A stretch of DNA of 64,000 nt from Allodiplogaster sudhausi. Lineage: Eukaryota > Nematoda > Chromadorea > Rhabditida > Diplogasteridae. The stretch spans positions 3,067,501-3,131,500 of the forward strand of contig CALZFC010000251.1 in NCBI GenBank assembly GCA_945643635.1, read 5' to 3'. Shown here one piece after another: positions 47,801-58,547 of this stretch (within the stretch, counting starts at the first letter, position 1; each line of letters begins with the position of its first letter). The position numbers were made by a program, and so were the translations under genes. The notes under the pieces are model-generated. The model was not told the origin of the DNA, ran no database searches, and worked only from the letters and a program-made list of their open reading frames with translations.

Positions 47801-48324
47801 CATACAATCTCTACTTGTCCACGGTGGCGTGCAAGACTTTGCAAAGCTGCATGTCCATAATTGGGAAGATCAATGAACTTCTCAATATCTCAGATCTTAG
47901 ATATTCTTGAATGGTGGAAACTGCTCCGCCCCCAGTTCCTGCTTCGTTCGGTAGAATCGCAGCGGCAGGTGAACACGCGCACTCTCAAAGAAGAATCCAC
48001 GAATAGTAGGCATGTAAGAACAGACATTGAAGCATCTGGCAATGTGTAGAGAAAGATAGCCGGCGGGAATTGTTTTTATTTGAAATAGCATTTCTTTTCA
48101 AAGACTGTCATCATTGCAACTAATAATAAGCGAATGTGCATTTCCATGTCTAGTCACATTAATTTATTTGATGCGGAAAATACACAAAATCATTGAAAAA
48201 AATTTATGTTATGTACATAACACTCTAATTGTAAGCTTTTAAGACCAGAAGTTGCACTTTTGAGTACGGAACTCGCTTTGGGAAAAAAGTCTGAAGGAAT
48301 TCAAGTTATATTTGATTTAATTAT

Positions 48325-48474
48325 AAGACGCGGCCGCCAGTTGGCAATCTTCTGCCAGCAGCATCATCTCTTCGTTGCCAAAAGCGGCGCCCAGGGCCAC
48401 GCCCCCCTTCGTCGGATGTCTCTGCGGCATGTCGACTGAACTCTGCTGTCCTCGGAGGCGCCAGAGACGACCTG
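48325..48474 (-). CDS. Candidate minus-strand coding exon, orphan or decayed
   Basis: On the minus strand CACTTGCAG is followed by an open GC-rich segment. One frame reads MPQRHPTKGGVALGAAFGNE and then EMMLLAEDCQLAA. The sequence is protein-like and unlike the microsatellite ORFs. A shortened relative (EMMLLAE then a stop) lies near 49460-49485. No family was recognised. It sits amid SK-derived debris and may itself be part of a fragmented gene. Confidence 0.35.
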
Positions 48475-48746
48475 CAAGTGAAAAAATGTGGAAAATAAAG
48501 TAAAATAGCTAACACCCCCAAAACCCGAGATTCCTGTGGTTTCCTATAAGCAAGCACACGAAAACATTTTATGTGGAAAGTCAACCTTGGTGGAATAAAG
48601 GAATAAAACGAAACCAATATGATTATAATGTCCTCTTAGCAGTATGTTCAATAACCTAAAGTACTAGAAAGATAATACAAAACTGCAAGTGGAATCGGCT
48701 ACTGTAAGCTGGCGGTCCCAGATGTTGGCAGATTGCCAGCGGCGCC

Positions 48747-49134
48747 GTTGGAGGGGCCGGGGGTTACGGCGACGGAGAAGAGAGGGTTGCGGATGGCGAG
48801 AGTGGGGTCCACCGGGGGAAGACGAGGAGGACGAGGCAGAGAAGCTGGAGAAGGCAACATTTCTTACTTTTTTCGTCTTGAAAGAATTTTACGTTCTTTT
48901 TCTTGTTTGAAGCAAACCGGAAGTCTCTTTTATTCTCAACAATTTTACTATTCCTTATTGTAATAATAATTTCGAATTTGATCTGCACTGAAAGAAATAG
49001 AAATACCGCTGAGAAGACTACCAGAGTTGCATTTTCTCAAGTGACTAATATGAAAACTCATACGAGGAAATCCACCGCTTGCCAATGTTATAATTAAAAA
49101 ACAACTTTTTTTTGTCAAAAATGGTGAATCTCAA
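48747..49134. repeat. 390-bp direct duplication, copy 1 (partner 49514-49922)
   Basis: GTTGGAGGGGCCGGGGGTTA at 48747 and its copy at 49514 begin about 390 bp of near-identical sequence through GGCAACATTTCTTACTTTTT and CGCTTGCCAATGTTATAATT. Copy 2 has a 15-base insertion (GAGCCGTTCCGACGC). The offset is 767 bp. Confidence 0.9.
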
Positions 49135-49513
49135 TTGAGTTAAAACGTTATTTTAATTTTCATATCTTTCTTCGAAGAATATTCATTCAATTAATCACTT
49201 AAAAAAGTGGTTCCGTCTTGTATATGGTGTCGGCTTGTGAATTCGCTCTCATTCAAGTCAGAATCCACGAATGAAAGATAACAGTCATGAAAGAATATAT
49301 GTACATACATTGAAGCAATAGGCAATGTGTAGAGAAATTGAGAGAAAGTGAGCTAGCGAGAGAGTGAAATCAAGTGAGAGGATACAGAGAGACAGAGAAG
49401 GTAACCCTGGAAAATATGGTACCACAGATCCGATTTCACAATTCCCGCCAAGGTTAACTATTCTGCCAAAAGCATCATCTCTTGGCCCCCGGCCCTTCCA
49501 ACGGTCAGTTGGC

Positions 49514-49922
49514 CGTTGGAAGGGCCGGGGGTTACGGCGGCGGAGAAGAGAGGGTTGCGGATGGCGAGAGTGGGAGCCGTTCCGACGCGGGTCCACCGGG
49601 GGAAGACGAGGAGGACGAGGCAGAGAAGCTGGAGAAGGCAACATTTCTTACTTTTTTCGTCTTGAAAGAATTTTACGTTCTTTTTCTTGTTTGAAGCCCA
49701 CCGGAAATCTCTTTTATTCTCAACAATTTTACCCTTCCTTATTGTAATAATAATTTCGAATTTGATCTGCACTGAAAGTAATAGAAATACCGCTGAGAAG
49801 AAAATCAGAGTTGCATTTTCTCAAGTGACTAATATGAAAACTCATACCAGGAAATCCACCGCTTGCCAATGTTATAATTAAAAAAACAACTTTTTTTTTT
49901 GTCAAAAATGGTGAATCTCAAT
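49514..49922. repeat. 390-bp direct duplication, copy 2
   Basis: Partner of 48747-49134. The shared GC-rich 5' part could be read as an acidic GEDEEDEAEKLEKA segment on + but has no gene structure around it. Confidence 0.9.
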
Positions 49923-51049
49923 ATTCCAGCTAAATAAATACAACTTTTTTAAAGAAGAAGGCCAATGGCATAGAATTATAATATTTTATTTTTATAAATA
50001 ATTGAATGAATTAATAAAAGCTAAAAGTGAGCGATCATTCACGAACGGGTCTTGTTTCTCGTATGCTTCTTCCTCGTGTTCGTGCACTCCAAGCACTTCA
50101 GCAGAGGCCCCGTTCGCGGGCTCGTCCATAGAGGAGGATTTCCTGACCATTCTATCTCTCTCGTCTCTAAAATTGTAGCCTTCAGTTCACGCAAAAGGGA
50201 GCCAATACAATGTTGAGTTTTTGATTCGTTTAACATAATTGTAAATTATTTTTAAAAAAAACGATTTTTTTTTTAAATTCTGAGAATGAGCATCAAGATA
50301 AAAACAGACTAGAAACTTGTCATTTCCCGTCGCCTGTCCTCCTGGCACTAATTAAAAAAAAGGTTGACAGCAAAACAATTTTTTCCTCAATAAATTAATA
50401 TGTAAGTATAAAATATTTTGGCATTTAATCCTGAACACGTGGTTCTCGGTGCCCAAACGGGCTTATTTGTTGCAGGGTCGATCCACCCGTGATTTCAAGG
50501 CATTCAGGCGTAAATCCCAATAATTATTTTAAAGAGCAGATTTTTCACATTGTTCCATCAATCGCTAGACAATCTGATATTGACTTTATTTTTTTCGGCA
50601 GGCTAATCTGTAGGCGAGGTGACTACGCATTAGAGAAAACGTTAGAAAACGACAATGTTCAACTGGTGGAGATTTATAGCAGGGGCTCTGTCTTTCTCTC
50701 TCTCTCTCTCTTTATCTTCTTTCCCTCTCTCTGACATGCTCTCTCTTTCTCACTGGCATGCCTGACCCTCATTTCTCATAGCCTCGCCATCCAAATTTAA
50801 TTTTTAGAAATACTCCTCTTCGTCATGTCATTTAATACTACAACGTTTATTGGATGCGACTAATTGCAGATAAAGATTAACTTTATGACTGAAAAACAAC
50901 AACAAAAATATTTTAATTGGAGTACGGAACTCGCTCTAGGAAGAATTTTGAAAGAATTCAAGTAATATATTAATTATTCACAGCGTTTACTGAAATAGCA
51001 CAAGTTAAATTAGCTTTGAATTGTTAAATTATCTCAAATGAAATTAAAT

Positions 51050-53490
51050 TCCTTCCTCACAGGTGGTTTCTTTCTCTACCAATACATGATATAATGTAAG
51101 GTTAAAGAAAGAGTTTCCAAAAGGAGGCTAGATTTTTTTTTATTTTTTTTGAGACTACTCCAGTTTGCCATCGAACAATTAAAGTTTTAAAAATGTTTTA
51201 ATTTACACCAATTCAATTTAGTTCCTCTGATAGTAGTCCTGGGTTCCTCTGATAGTAATCGCCAATTCGTCGTATTCAATAGCCCCGTCCATGTTCTGGC
51301 GCTTTTTTAAAGATATCATACAAACAGGTGGTTTATGTACGGATAGAACCATTCTTATATTGCAGCCGAAAGTGAGAGGTTGCTTTGATAAAGATATGGC
51401 TTAAAAAAAAAACTTCCATCAGTAATATTGCAGTATTATCACTCTATAAATAAATTATTTCATTGAGTGAGATTGGACATTCCCGAGGGGACATTCCTAT
51501 CAGCCCTCGCTTCAAATGCTCTTTTCTTCGTTCGAACGGAATCTAGAGGTTGAACACTCTTATATTCGCAGCAGTGTGCTGTTCATCGGCTGGCGGTGTC
51601 TCAGTCCTCCTCCTCTCACTTCTCTCCTCTCCTCTTCGCCCGAGTGGTCGTGGCAGTCCGCCATTGCTGGCAATTCTTCCACTATTCCTCAACATCCCAA
51701 AGATGTGAGCTGACAATCGCACTTCGGCAATCTCGCCAACTGAATTTTTCATTTTAAAACCAATGATATTTTGAGTCAGGCAGCACAACTGTTCTATGTT
51801 TTTACAGAAATTTGTACTATGTCAGAATTTAACGTGAGAAAAAAAATTAAAAGAAAGAAGACAACCCAGTGGCAGGCCGGTTCTTGAGGTAGCGGCGGAA
51901 TGAGAGGTGGCTTCAATGAACAATTAATTACTTAATTATTATATTCATCTGTCTATCTCATAACTAGGAGTGATTTCAGCGATTTTTTTTCTCTTGATGC
52001 CTGTTTCTCTGCTTCTCTACACCTCTCCTCCTATTCCCCTCATGATCTCTCCTCTGTGATGTCCTTCTCCTCTCCTCTCCCTCCTCCTGAAAGATATATT
52101 CTCATTTCTTAACTTCCAATTTCTTAAATTCTCATCTTTAGTACTAATCATTAAAAAGCACTTTGACAGCAAAAACCACTGTCCTAGCGACGATACGTGA
52201 CTAAATCCTATAGTGAGTAGATAATACTAAACTGGCACTTTATTGCCGTACACGTGGTTCGCAATGGCCTAATCTGACCATTTACTGCCGGGCGGATCAA
52301 CACTTGATCGCTCTGTAGCCTTGCCTGCGTACCTTCATTAATTTCCAATTCACGCTTGTTGAAAGCTACTTTTAATACAATATTTAAAAAATTATCATTT
52401 CGCCTTTTATTAGGAAATCAAACAGACAAGTGGTCTACGTGCGGATCGAGCAATTGATATATTAATTGAAGTATGGCGAAGTCCCTGCCTTGAAAAAGAC
52501 TTCCCTCATAATATTTATCGAACAGACAGCCTGTACAGGAACCATTCACGGTGCGAAATATTAGCTCGAGAAAGAATTGTACATTCCCGAGTAGTCATTT
52601 CTGGTAGCCCACTCTTCAAGCGCTTTTTTTTTTTTGGCGGCCAACGTCCAGTTTAAACATTCATGTCGAAAAAATTAAGTTAGCACCTCGTAAAGTTTAC
52701 AATCTTGGATATTTACTTTTGTTTTTTTTTAGTTTAACAAAACATCTTTGGTACTTATCATCCGAAAAAAAAAGATAAACAGCAGAAAACCACTCTACTC
52801 GCGACGATATGCGACTAAATCCTATGGTGAGTAGATAATAATATGTCGGCACTTTATTTCCGTACACTTGGTTCTTATAACCATATTTGACATATATTGC
52901 CGGATGGAGCGAAGTGATAGACGGAAGGAAAAGCCTGAGGAAGATACGGAATAAAAAGTAATAATATCTACGTTTTCTAGTGCGATTAATTAATTATTGG
53001 AAGAAAGAATTTTTCACTTTCTGTCCACAATCGTCATACAATCTGGCATGGATGTAATTGTGAGGGAAAGAATTATTTGAAGGACCAAATTGTTCAAATT
53101 AAGGAGTGCTAAAAAAAATGTGCAACTGGTTTAAATGTGGTACATTGGGCAATTTGGGTAGACGAGAGAGGTTATCTCGTCTCTCGCCCGAAACCCAGAT
53201 CGATTGCAGGTTCTCCCGCTATTCATGAAGAGGGACCACCTCCAATTCATCTTTTAGGCCAAATTTAATCATATGTGAAGAGAAAATAATGTTTCCGTCC
53301 GATGGCACCTTTAAGATTAAAAATATTATTTAAAAAAATAATTTATATTGTACAAAATTGCAAATATCATTTGTTTCAATATTAATACTACTAAAATAAC
53401 ATAGATGTATTTTTGGATTTTTTTTTAATTTCGCAAATATGTTCAGGACGCGTCAATCCGCTCGCTCGCCGAGCTCAATCGCATCCAGGC
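51050..53490. repeat. Segmental duplication, copy B (partner 43450-45100)
   Basis: Carries the same ordered landmarks as copy A plus additional inserted sequence around 51500-52100. It ends in the SK 42-bp exon copy at 53447. Confidence 0.85.
53447..53488 (+). pseudogene. SK S4-S5 linker exon copy, open
   Basis: A 42-bp copy of exon 27661-27702 reading DASIRSLAELNRIQ with TTCAG acceptor. The donor is GCAGTT rather than GTAGTT. It is open but isolated from the rest of the channel. Confidence 0.9.
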
Positions 53491-53850
53491 AGTTTTCGCT
53501 GACGACAATGTCTTTAATTATCTTTCTAACACAACGCATTGGCTCGCAGAGCTCACTAGGGAACCATCTAAAGATATGTAAGTTGTAGGATTTTGATCTG
53601 ACCTGTCCAGATCGATTGGTGCGTTCTAGAAATACTGTGAACTATACTTACCTTCTTATTATCTTATGCCTCTGTAATGCTTACAAACGCGTTTTTGATA
53701 TCAGGCGGAGATTTTTTAGCAATTCTTTCTTTGTCGAATAATAAGATAATGTCTATATTTTAAAAAAAAAACAAAAAAGATACATTGATTGATTGAGAGA
53801 CATTTTCTTATTATTATAACGACATCCTTTCCTTTCCTTTCCTCTCACAG

Positions 53851-53945
53851 AACTTCTCGTTTGTGATGAAGACGGTGCTCGACCAGCAGCCGACCCCCTT
53901 CCTCGCCGTCTTCACCATTTTCTTTTGGCTCGTGACGAGCTGTTT
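53851..53945 (+). pseudogene. SK S5 exon copy 1
   Basis: CCTCTCACAG precedes NFSFVMKTVLDQQPTPFLAV, then FTIFFWLVTSC. It is nearly identical to the channel S5 exon (27887-28002), with ILFLT changed to TPFLA. The sequence then departs before CFVQCER. Acceptor quality is good. Confidence 0.92.
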
Positions 53946-54249
53946 TAATAAAAATATTGACAGCAAAACTAACTCAACTCGCAACAATGCTCAACAAATT
54001 AATTCGTTGATATTAAATTTTCAATTTGACCTTAATTTCCATTCACGTGGTTCGGTGTACCCTAATCTGACCATATATGGCAAGGTGGCACAACCCATGA
54101 TAGTACGACTTTCTCGTATTTAATAATTTAAATAGCAAATTGTTTACTTTCCGCTCGCAACCGCCATGTGGCATACAAATGAGCTAATTTTAATGTTCAT
54201 TAATTGCTCCTTAATTATCTCCTTTCGCCCCCCCCCAGTAGTAATCTCG

Positions 54250-54360
54250 CTCTCTCTCTCTCTCTCTCTCTCTCCTCTCTCTCTTTCGCTCACTCACTCT
54301 TGCTCTCTCTCGCTGTTTCTCTCTCTATCTCTCTCTATCTCTCGCTCTTTCTCTGTCTCT
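54250..54360. repeat. CT microsatellite
   Basis: About 110 bp of CT preceded by a run of nine C at 54228-54237. Confidence 0.85.
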
Positions 54361-54473
54361 CAATAAAATTATTCTACGTTTTGATTCTCTGTCTTCACTT
54401 TGGGAGTACGGAACTCGCTTACAATTAGGGAAGAAGTCTGAAAGATTTCAAGTTATATGTGAATTATTCAATC

Positions 54474-54720
54474 GTATCCAGGTAGTTTTCGCTGACGACT
54501 AGCGCTTTTATAAGCTTCCATGTATCCTGTATTGATTTCTGAATTGATTGAGAATATATAATATTGAATTGTGAAATTGATATTGAGAATATCTCGCTGA
54601 ACTTCTCGTTCGTGATGAAGACGGTGCTCGACCAACAGCCGATCCTCTTCCTCACCTTCTTTACCATTGTCTTCTGTCTCGTGACCAGCTGTTGGTGTTC
54701 AGTGCGAGAGGTTGGGAAGA
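54474..54720 (+). pseudogene. SK linker-exon tail and S5 exon copy 2
   Basis: CAATCGTATCCAGGTAGTTT (54474) copies the end of exon 27661-27702 and its intron start. At 54600 NFSFVMKTVLDQQPILFLTF and then FTIVFCLVTSC repeats the S5 exon. The intron between them is short, like the parent, so this is a copy of contiguous genomic sequence rather than a processed cDNA. There is no acceptor AG directly before AACTTCTCG. Confidence 0.92.
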
Positions 54721-55099
54721 GGGAGGGAGATAGCGAGAGAGAGAGTTCTTTATCTATGAGAGAATGGGTTGCTCCTACTTTTGCCCCAGTCCCTCCTCCA
54801 TCCTCTAGCAATGCCTTTCTGTTGGTCGTTGCTCTCTTCAGCAAATCCATTATTTTTCCTAAAGCATTCTTAGCACTGTCCGGGTCCGTTCTGTAGTATC
54901 CACTTGTTGTTATCCCCCGCCCGCTGGCCCCGCCCCCTCCTCCGGCACGATTTTCCGCGGCCGTCAGTTTCCGCGGCCCTTTTCTGGCAGCAGCTTATTT
55001 CTTCAAAAAAAAAGTGGTTCAAAGTGGTTCGCGAAGACGGCGTCTGCTTCCTTCGTAGCGACAGGCAGGTGAACGCGCTCCCCTGAGTGGATTTAGTTT

Positions 55100-57089
55100 T
55101 TTTCACTAATATCTCTCCTCAGTGTCCTTCTCCTCTCCGTTCTCCCTCTCTTTCTGCCCCTGTCCCTCCTCCATCCTCCAGCAACGCCCTTCTATCGGTG
55201 GTTGCTCTCTTCAGCAAATCCATCACCATCGTTTGAGTTGTTGACCGTCAGGGTTAGCTCGATGTCATCCGGGTTATTTACACGGAAAAAAAATGCAAAA
55301 TTTTCAGCTTCTTAAATTATCATCCTTTACGTTCATTATTTAAAGAAAAAAATGGTGACCGCAAAACTACTCTCCTCGCAATAATTAATTTGCAGACAAT
55401 AATATTTTTTATTTCCTCACAGGTGGTTCTCAGTTCCCTAATGTGATCATTTATGATAGAATGAAAACACAAATGATCGGATGGACAGTGAGTGTTTAAT
55501 TCGCAGAATTAATAAACAATAATAAATATAATTCCTACTCGTATAAGTAATTAACAGTTTTAGACAAACAAAACTCCCAACCCGATATCGCTTGACAATT
55601 TCATACTATCATTATAGTATACATTAATGTCAATGTACACATCGCTGTGTTCAGCTGTAGGCGAAGTGAATACTGCAATAAACTGCTTTTCTTATATGAA
55701 TGGTATAAGAAAAGCACTTTCTGCTTTTTTTTACGCTAGACGTCGATGATGAATTGTCAGAATCGTGATACATCTTCCGTTGCTCCGCTCTCTTGCAATG
55801 CAATTTGCTGCAGAGTGAAAGAGAGAGATAGAGATGTGAGAGAGAGTGCGAGAAAGATAAATAGAAGGAAGAAGTGCGATAGATAGGGAGAGGGCGTGAG
55901 AGAGAGATACAGAGAGAGAGGGGGAGAGAGGGGAGAGAGAGAGAGAGTTACACCCATGTTCACACCCTCGAGGGATAGCACGCATATCAATAAGCCGCTT
56001 CACTTTAAATTAAGACCTTCTTGTATACGCAATACTTTCCCACCGGCTTTCGCGTCAGGACCAAGAACTCTTCTTCAACTTTGTCTATTGCCGTTCTTCT
56101 ATGCTTCTGCTAATAACTACCGTAAGCACCAAGTGGGCTTTCGCGTCAGGACCCAGAAGTCGGAACTCGCCACTTAAATGTCAGAGCTACATACAAATGC
56201 TCACCCCATTCGACACTGGTTGCTGGGCTTTCGAAGACGCACAGAAACGTCTCGTCTTGACTGCTGTATCCAATACAGCAGTCAACACGTTGCTGTAAGA
56301 ATAATCAAAAAAATAATCAGAAGGAACTTTTATTGCAAGAGGGGCGAATGAGGAGAGAAGAAAATTGGAATCAGTGGAGAGGAGATCCTTAGAGAAAGAG
56401 AGAGAGAGAATGAAGGGGTGGGCCGGAGAGTTGGCAAAAGGCCAAAGAGCCACAGTTGAGGGGATAGTCAGGCGCGAGGAATAGAATGGCCGAAAATGTG
56501 GCCCATCATTCGATACTGTAAGTAAAAAATAAATAATGATTTTAATCAATTTAAAAAAATAAAAATAAATGATTGTCAACATTTTCTCCACTCAATTAAT
56601 TTATAATTAAATTGTGGAGCAAAGACAAATTGTTATTTTATTATTATTTAAATTATTTTATGAAACAAACCTCGCATTCTTGAAGAGGTCAGATCTTTGG
56701 TGCTACTTCATACGTTTCTTCGTAAGCTCCTCAAAATAAACTATCTTTGAACGCATTGTCTTTACTAAAATATAATGCAATACTGTTCCGAAAAAAAACT
56801 GAATCCAAACGGGCTCGAAAATCTAAAAGACAAAATTCGGACCCCAGACTTGGAGCGAGTCGGGACGCAAATGCTCTTCGTCTTGTTCTTCGGCTGACAA
56901 TGAGCATTCTCTTTATTTTGCCTTGTTTTATAAAATAAAAAATAATAATTTAAAATTTTTTTATTTGAATGTATGAGGTAAACTTATGAAGCGCACAATC
57001 AGGGGTTCCTTCTTGTTCGCCATGTTATCGTGTTCTCCCAGTTTCGTCATGCACCAGACAATGCCCGCCTAAACATATACATATACATA

Positions 57090-57140
<51 letters not shown>

Positions 57141-57150
57141 GGCTTAGGAG
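55100..57150. other. Repeat-rich interval, no supported gene
   Basis: Contains a diverged copy of the CTCACAGGTGGTTCTCAGTT block near 55420, a GA tract at 55815-55950, a short direct repeat of GGCTTTCGCGTCAGGACC (about 56045 and 56139) and an AT microsatellite at about 57080-57140. ORFs up to 134 codons show no recognisable domain. Confidence 0.55.
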
Positions 57151-57249
57151 AGAGAAAGAGAGAGAGAGACCGAGAGCGAGAGAGAGAGAGAGAGAGATAA
57201 AGAGATAAAGAGAGAAAGAGAAAGAGAGAAAGAGAGGGAGAGAGAATAG

Positions 57250-57289
<40 letters not shown>

Positions 57290-57313
57290 CGAGAGAGAGA
57301 GAGAGAGAGAGAG
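57150..57313. repeat. GA microsatellite flanking the TIR element
   Basis: About 160 bp of GA with AAAGAGA variants; similar GA sequence resumes at 58373-58540, so the element at 57314-58372 sits inside one GA tract. Confidence 0.9.
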
Positions 57314-57584
57314 CTCTGGTTTTTCAGAATGACCCTTATTAGGTTTGAGTCGAACCTAATCGCAGCGATCTTAGAACCTACTGGTCACTAATTAGGCACA
57401 ACAAAATCATAATTAGGCTCGGAATCCTCATAATTAGGACTCATTTCGAGCCTAATTATACACACGTGGTAAACTTTATCTGTGGACTTCAAAATCAAAT
57501 TTAAACAACAAACAAGTCATTTACAAGCATAAAGGGTCACTATGCTAGACATATTAAAGGACAGGCAAAAAAACATTGTTTTGA

Positions 57585-57802
57585 CTACATTACATGGACC
57601 AAATGAAAGAGAAAGTCACATATATGCACGGGGGTCTGAAAGGCTGACCGTCTGATGGAGCAGCTGAGGGTCGAGGAGGGAACGGCTGAGGAAGTCGGAG
57701 GGGTTGCGACGGGGACAGGCGAGTCAATCGGAGACACTTTAACGGTGGGCTGTTCGGGAGGCTCAGATGAAGAAATCGACGTCAAGTTCACTGCAAGAAG
57801 AT
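57585..57802 (-). CDS. Candidate minus-strand exon inside the TIR element
   Basis: After TTCTTGCAG the minus strand is open for about 70 codons (NLTSISSSEPPEQPTVKVSP, then Pro/Ser/Val-rich, ending HLVHVM and TAG). Its acceptor requires a phase-1 partner, whereas the last PDZ exon (58548) ends in phase 0, so I cannot join them. It may be the C-terminus of the PDZ gene through an unseen exon, or host sequence captured by the element. Confidence 0.3.
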
Positions 57803-57898
57803 ATTTCCAGTTCATTACGAAAGCTTGTTTTAGTAGAGAGAGATAAAGATTAATTGAAGGAGAACTTACGTTAGCGAAGGACCACTTAACATTTGGTC

Positions 57899-58025
57899 CA
57901 TTTGACACTTGGTAAAACAACTGACACTTGGTCCAAACTGGCACTTGGCCCAACTGGCACTTGGCCCAACTGGCACTTGGCCCACAAACTGGCACTTGGC
58001 CCAAAAACTGGCACTTGGCCCAATG
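57899..58025. repeat. Short tandem repeat, unit ACTGGCACTTGGCCC
   Basis: Seven copies of ACTGGCACTTGGCCC or ACTGACACTTGGTCC, separated by 1-7 A/C-rich bases, give periods of 16-23 bp. It lies inside the TIR element. Confidence 0.85.
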
Positions 58026-58410
58026 CTGAAAGCTAAAAAAGGGCATAGCGTTATATTGAAACAAACTTGAGCATCGTCCGGAGCGTGTGATGATTCCCGC
58101 TACTAGAACGCAGCACAATCTGATATAATGAAAACTATCACAAAACATTACTACGTAAACAACAATAACTGAAAAACAGCAGGTTGTGATAAACAAGGCA
58201 AACTCCAGCTTATTATTTCGGTGTGGCGTCCTCCGCCTTGTCATAAAAAACGCTACGGTATTTGGCACCAAAAACGGTTAGGCTAAAAACAACCTACATT
58301 AGGTACGAAATGCTTCAGATTAGGCTGGAGTTTCGACTCCAGCCTAATAAGGGTCATTCTGAAAAACCAGAGAGAGAGAGAGAGTGTGAGAATCTCCTGA
58401 GGGCAAAGAG

Positions 58411-58441
<31 letters not shown>

Positions 58442-58547
58442 GAGAGAATCTCCTGAGGGCAGAAGAGAAAGAAAGAGAGAGAGAGAATCTCCTGAGGGCA
58501 GAAGAGAAAGAGAGAGAGAAAGAGAGAATGAGAGATAATCTCCAGAC

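Larger units (their letters stand above)
57314..58372. mobile_element. 1,059-bp element with 30-bp terminal inverted repeats
   Basis: CTCTGGTTTTTCAGAATGAC followed by CCTTATTAGG at the left end is the exact reverse complement of 58343-58372. Each end carries a subterminal hairpin: ATTAGGTT...AACCTAAT at the left (57338-57360), and TAGGCTGGAGT, TTCG, ACTCCAGCCTA at the right (58321-58346). ATTAGG/CCTAAT motifs recur in the subterminal regions. The interior holds a GC-rich, coding-like minus-strand segment (57585-57802) and a short tandem repeat. No transposase was seen. The superfamily is not assigned, and any TSD is masked by the GA flanks. Confidence 0.85.

Noticed and set aside
50030..50236. 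Possible S4 exon remnant (FFLVFVHSKHF on +)
   Set aside because: The similarity to the SK S4 end (FMVLHSKQF) is too short to claim without an alignment.
54904..55086. 60-codon + ORF (PSVSAALFWQQLISSKKK...)
   Set aside because: GC-rich and tempting, with a faint echo near 47925, but no acceptor or donor and no family match; left as possible debris.
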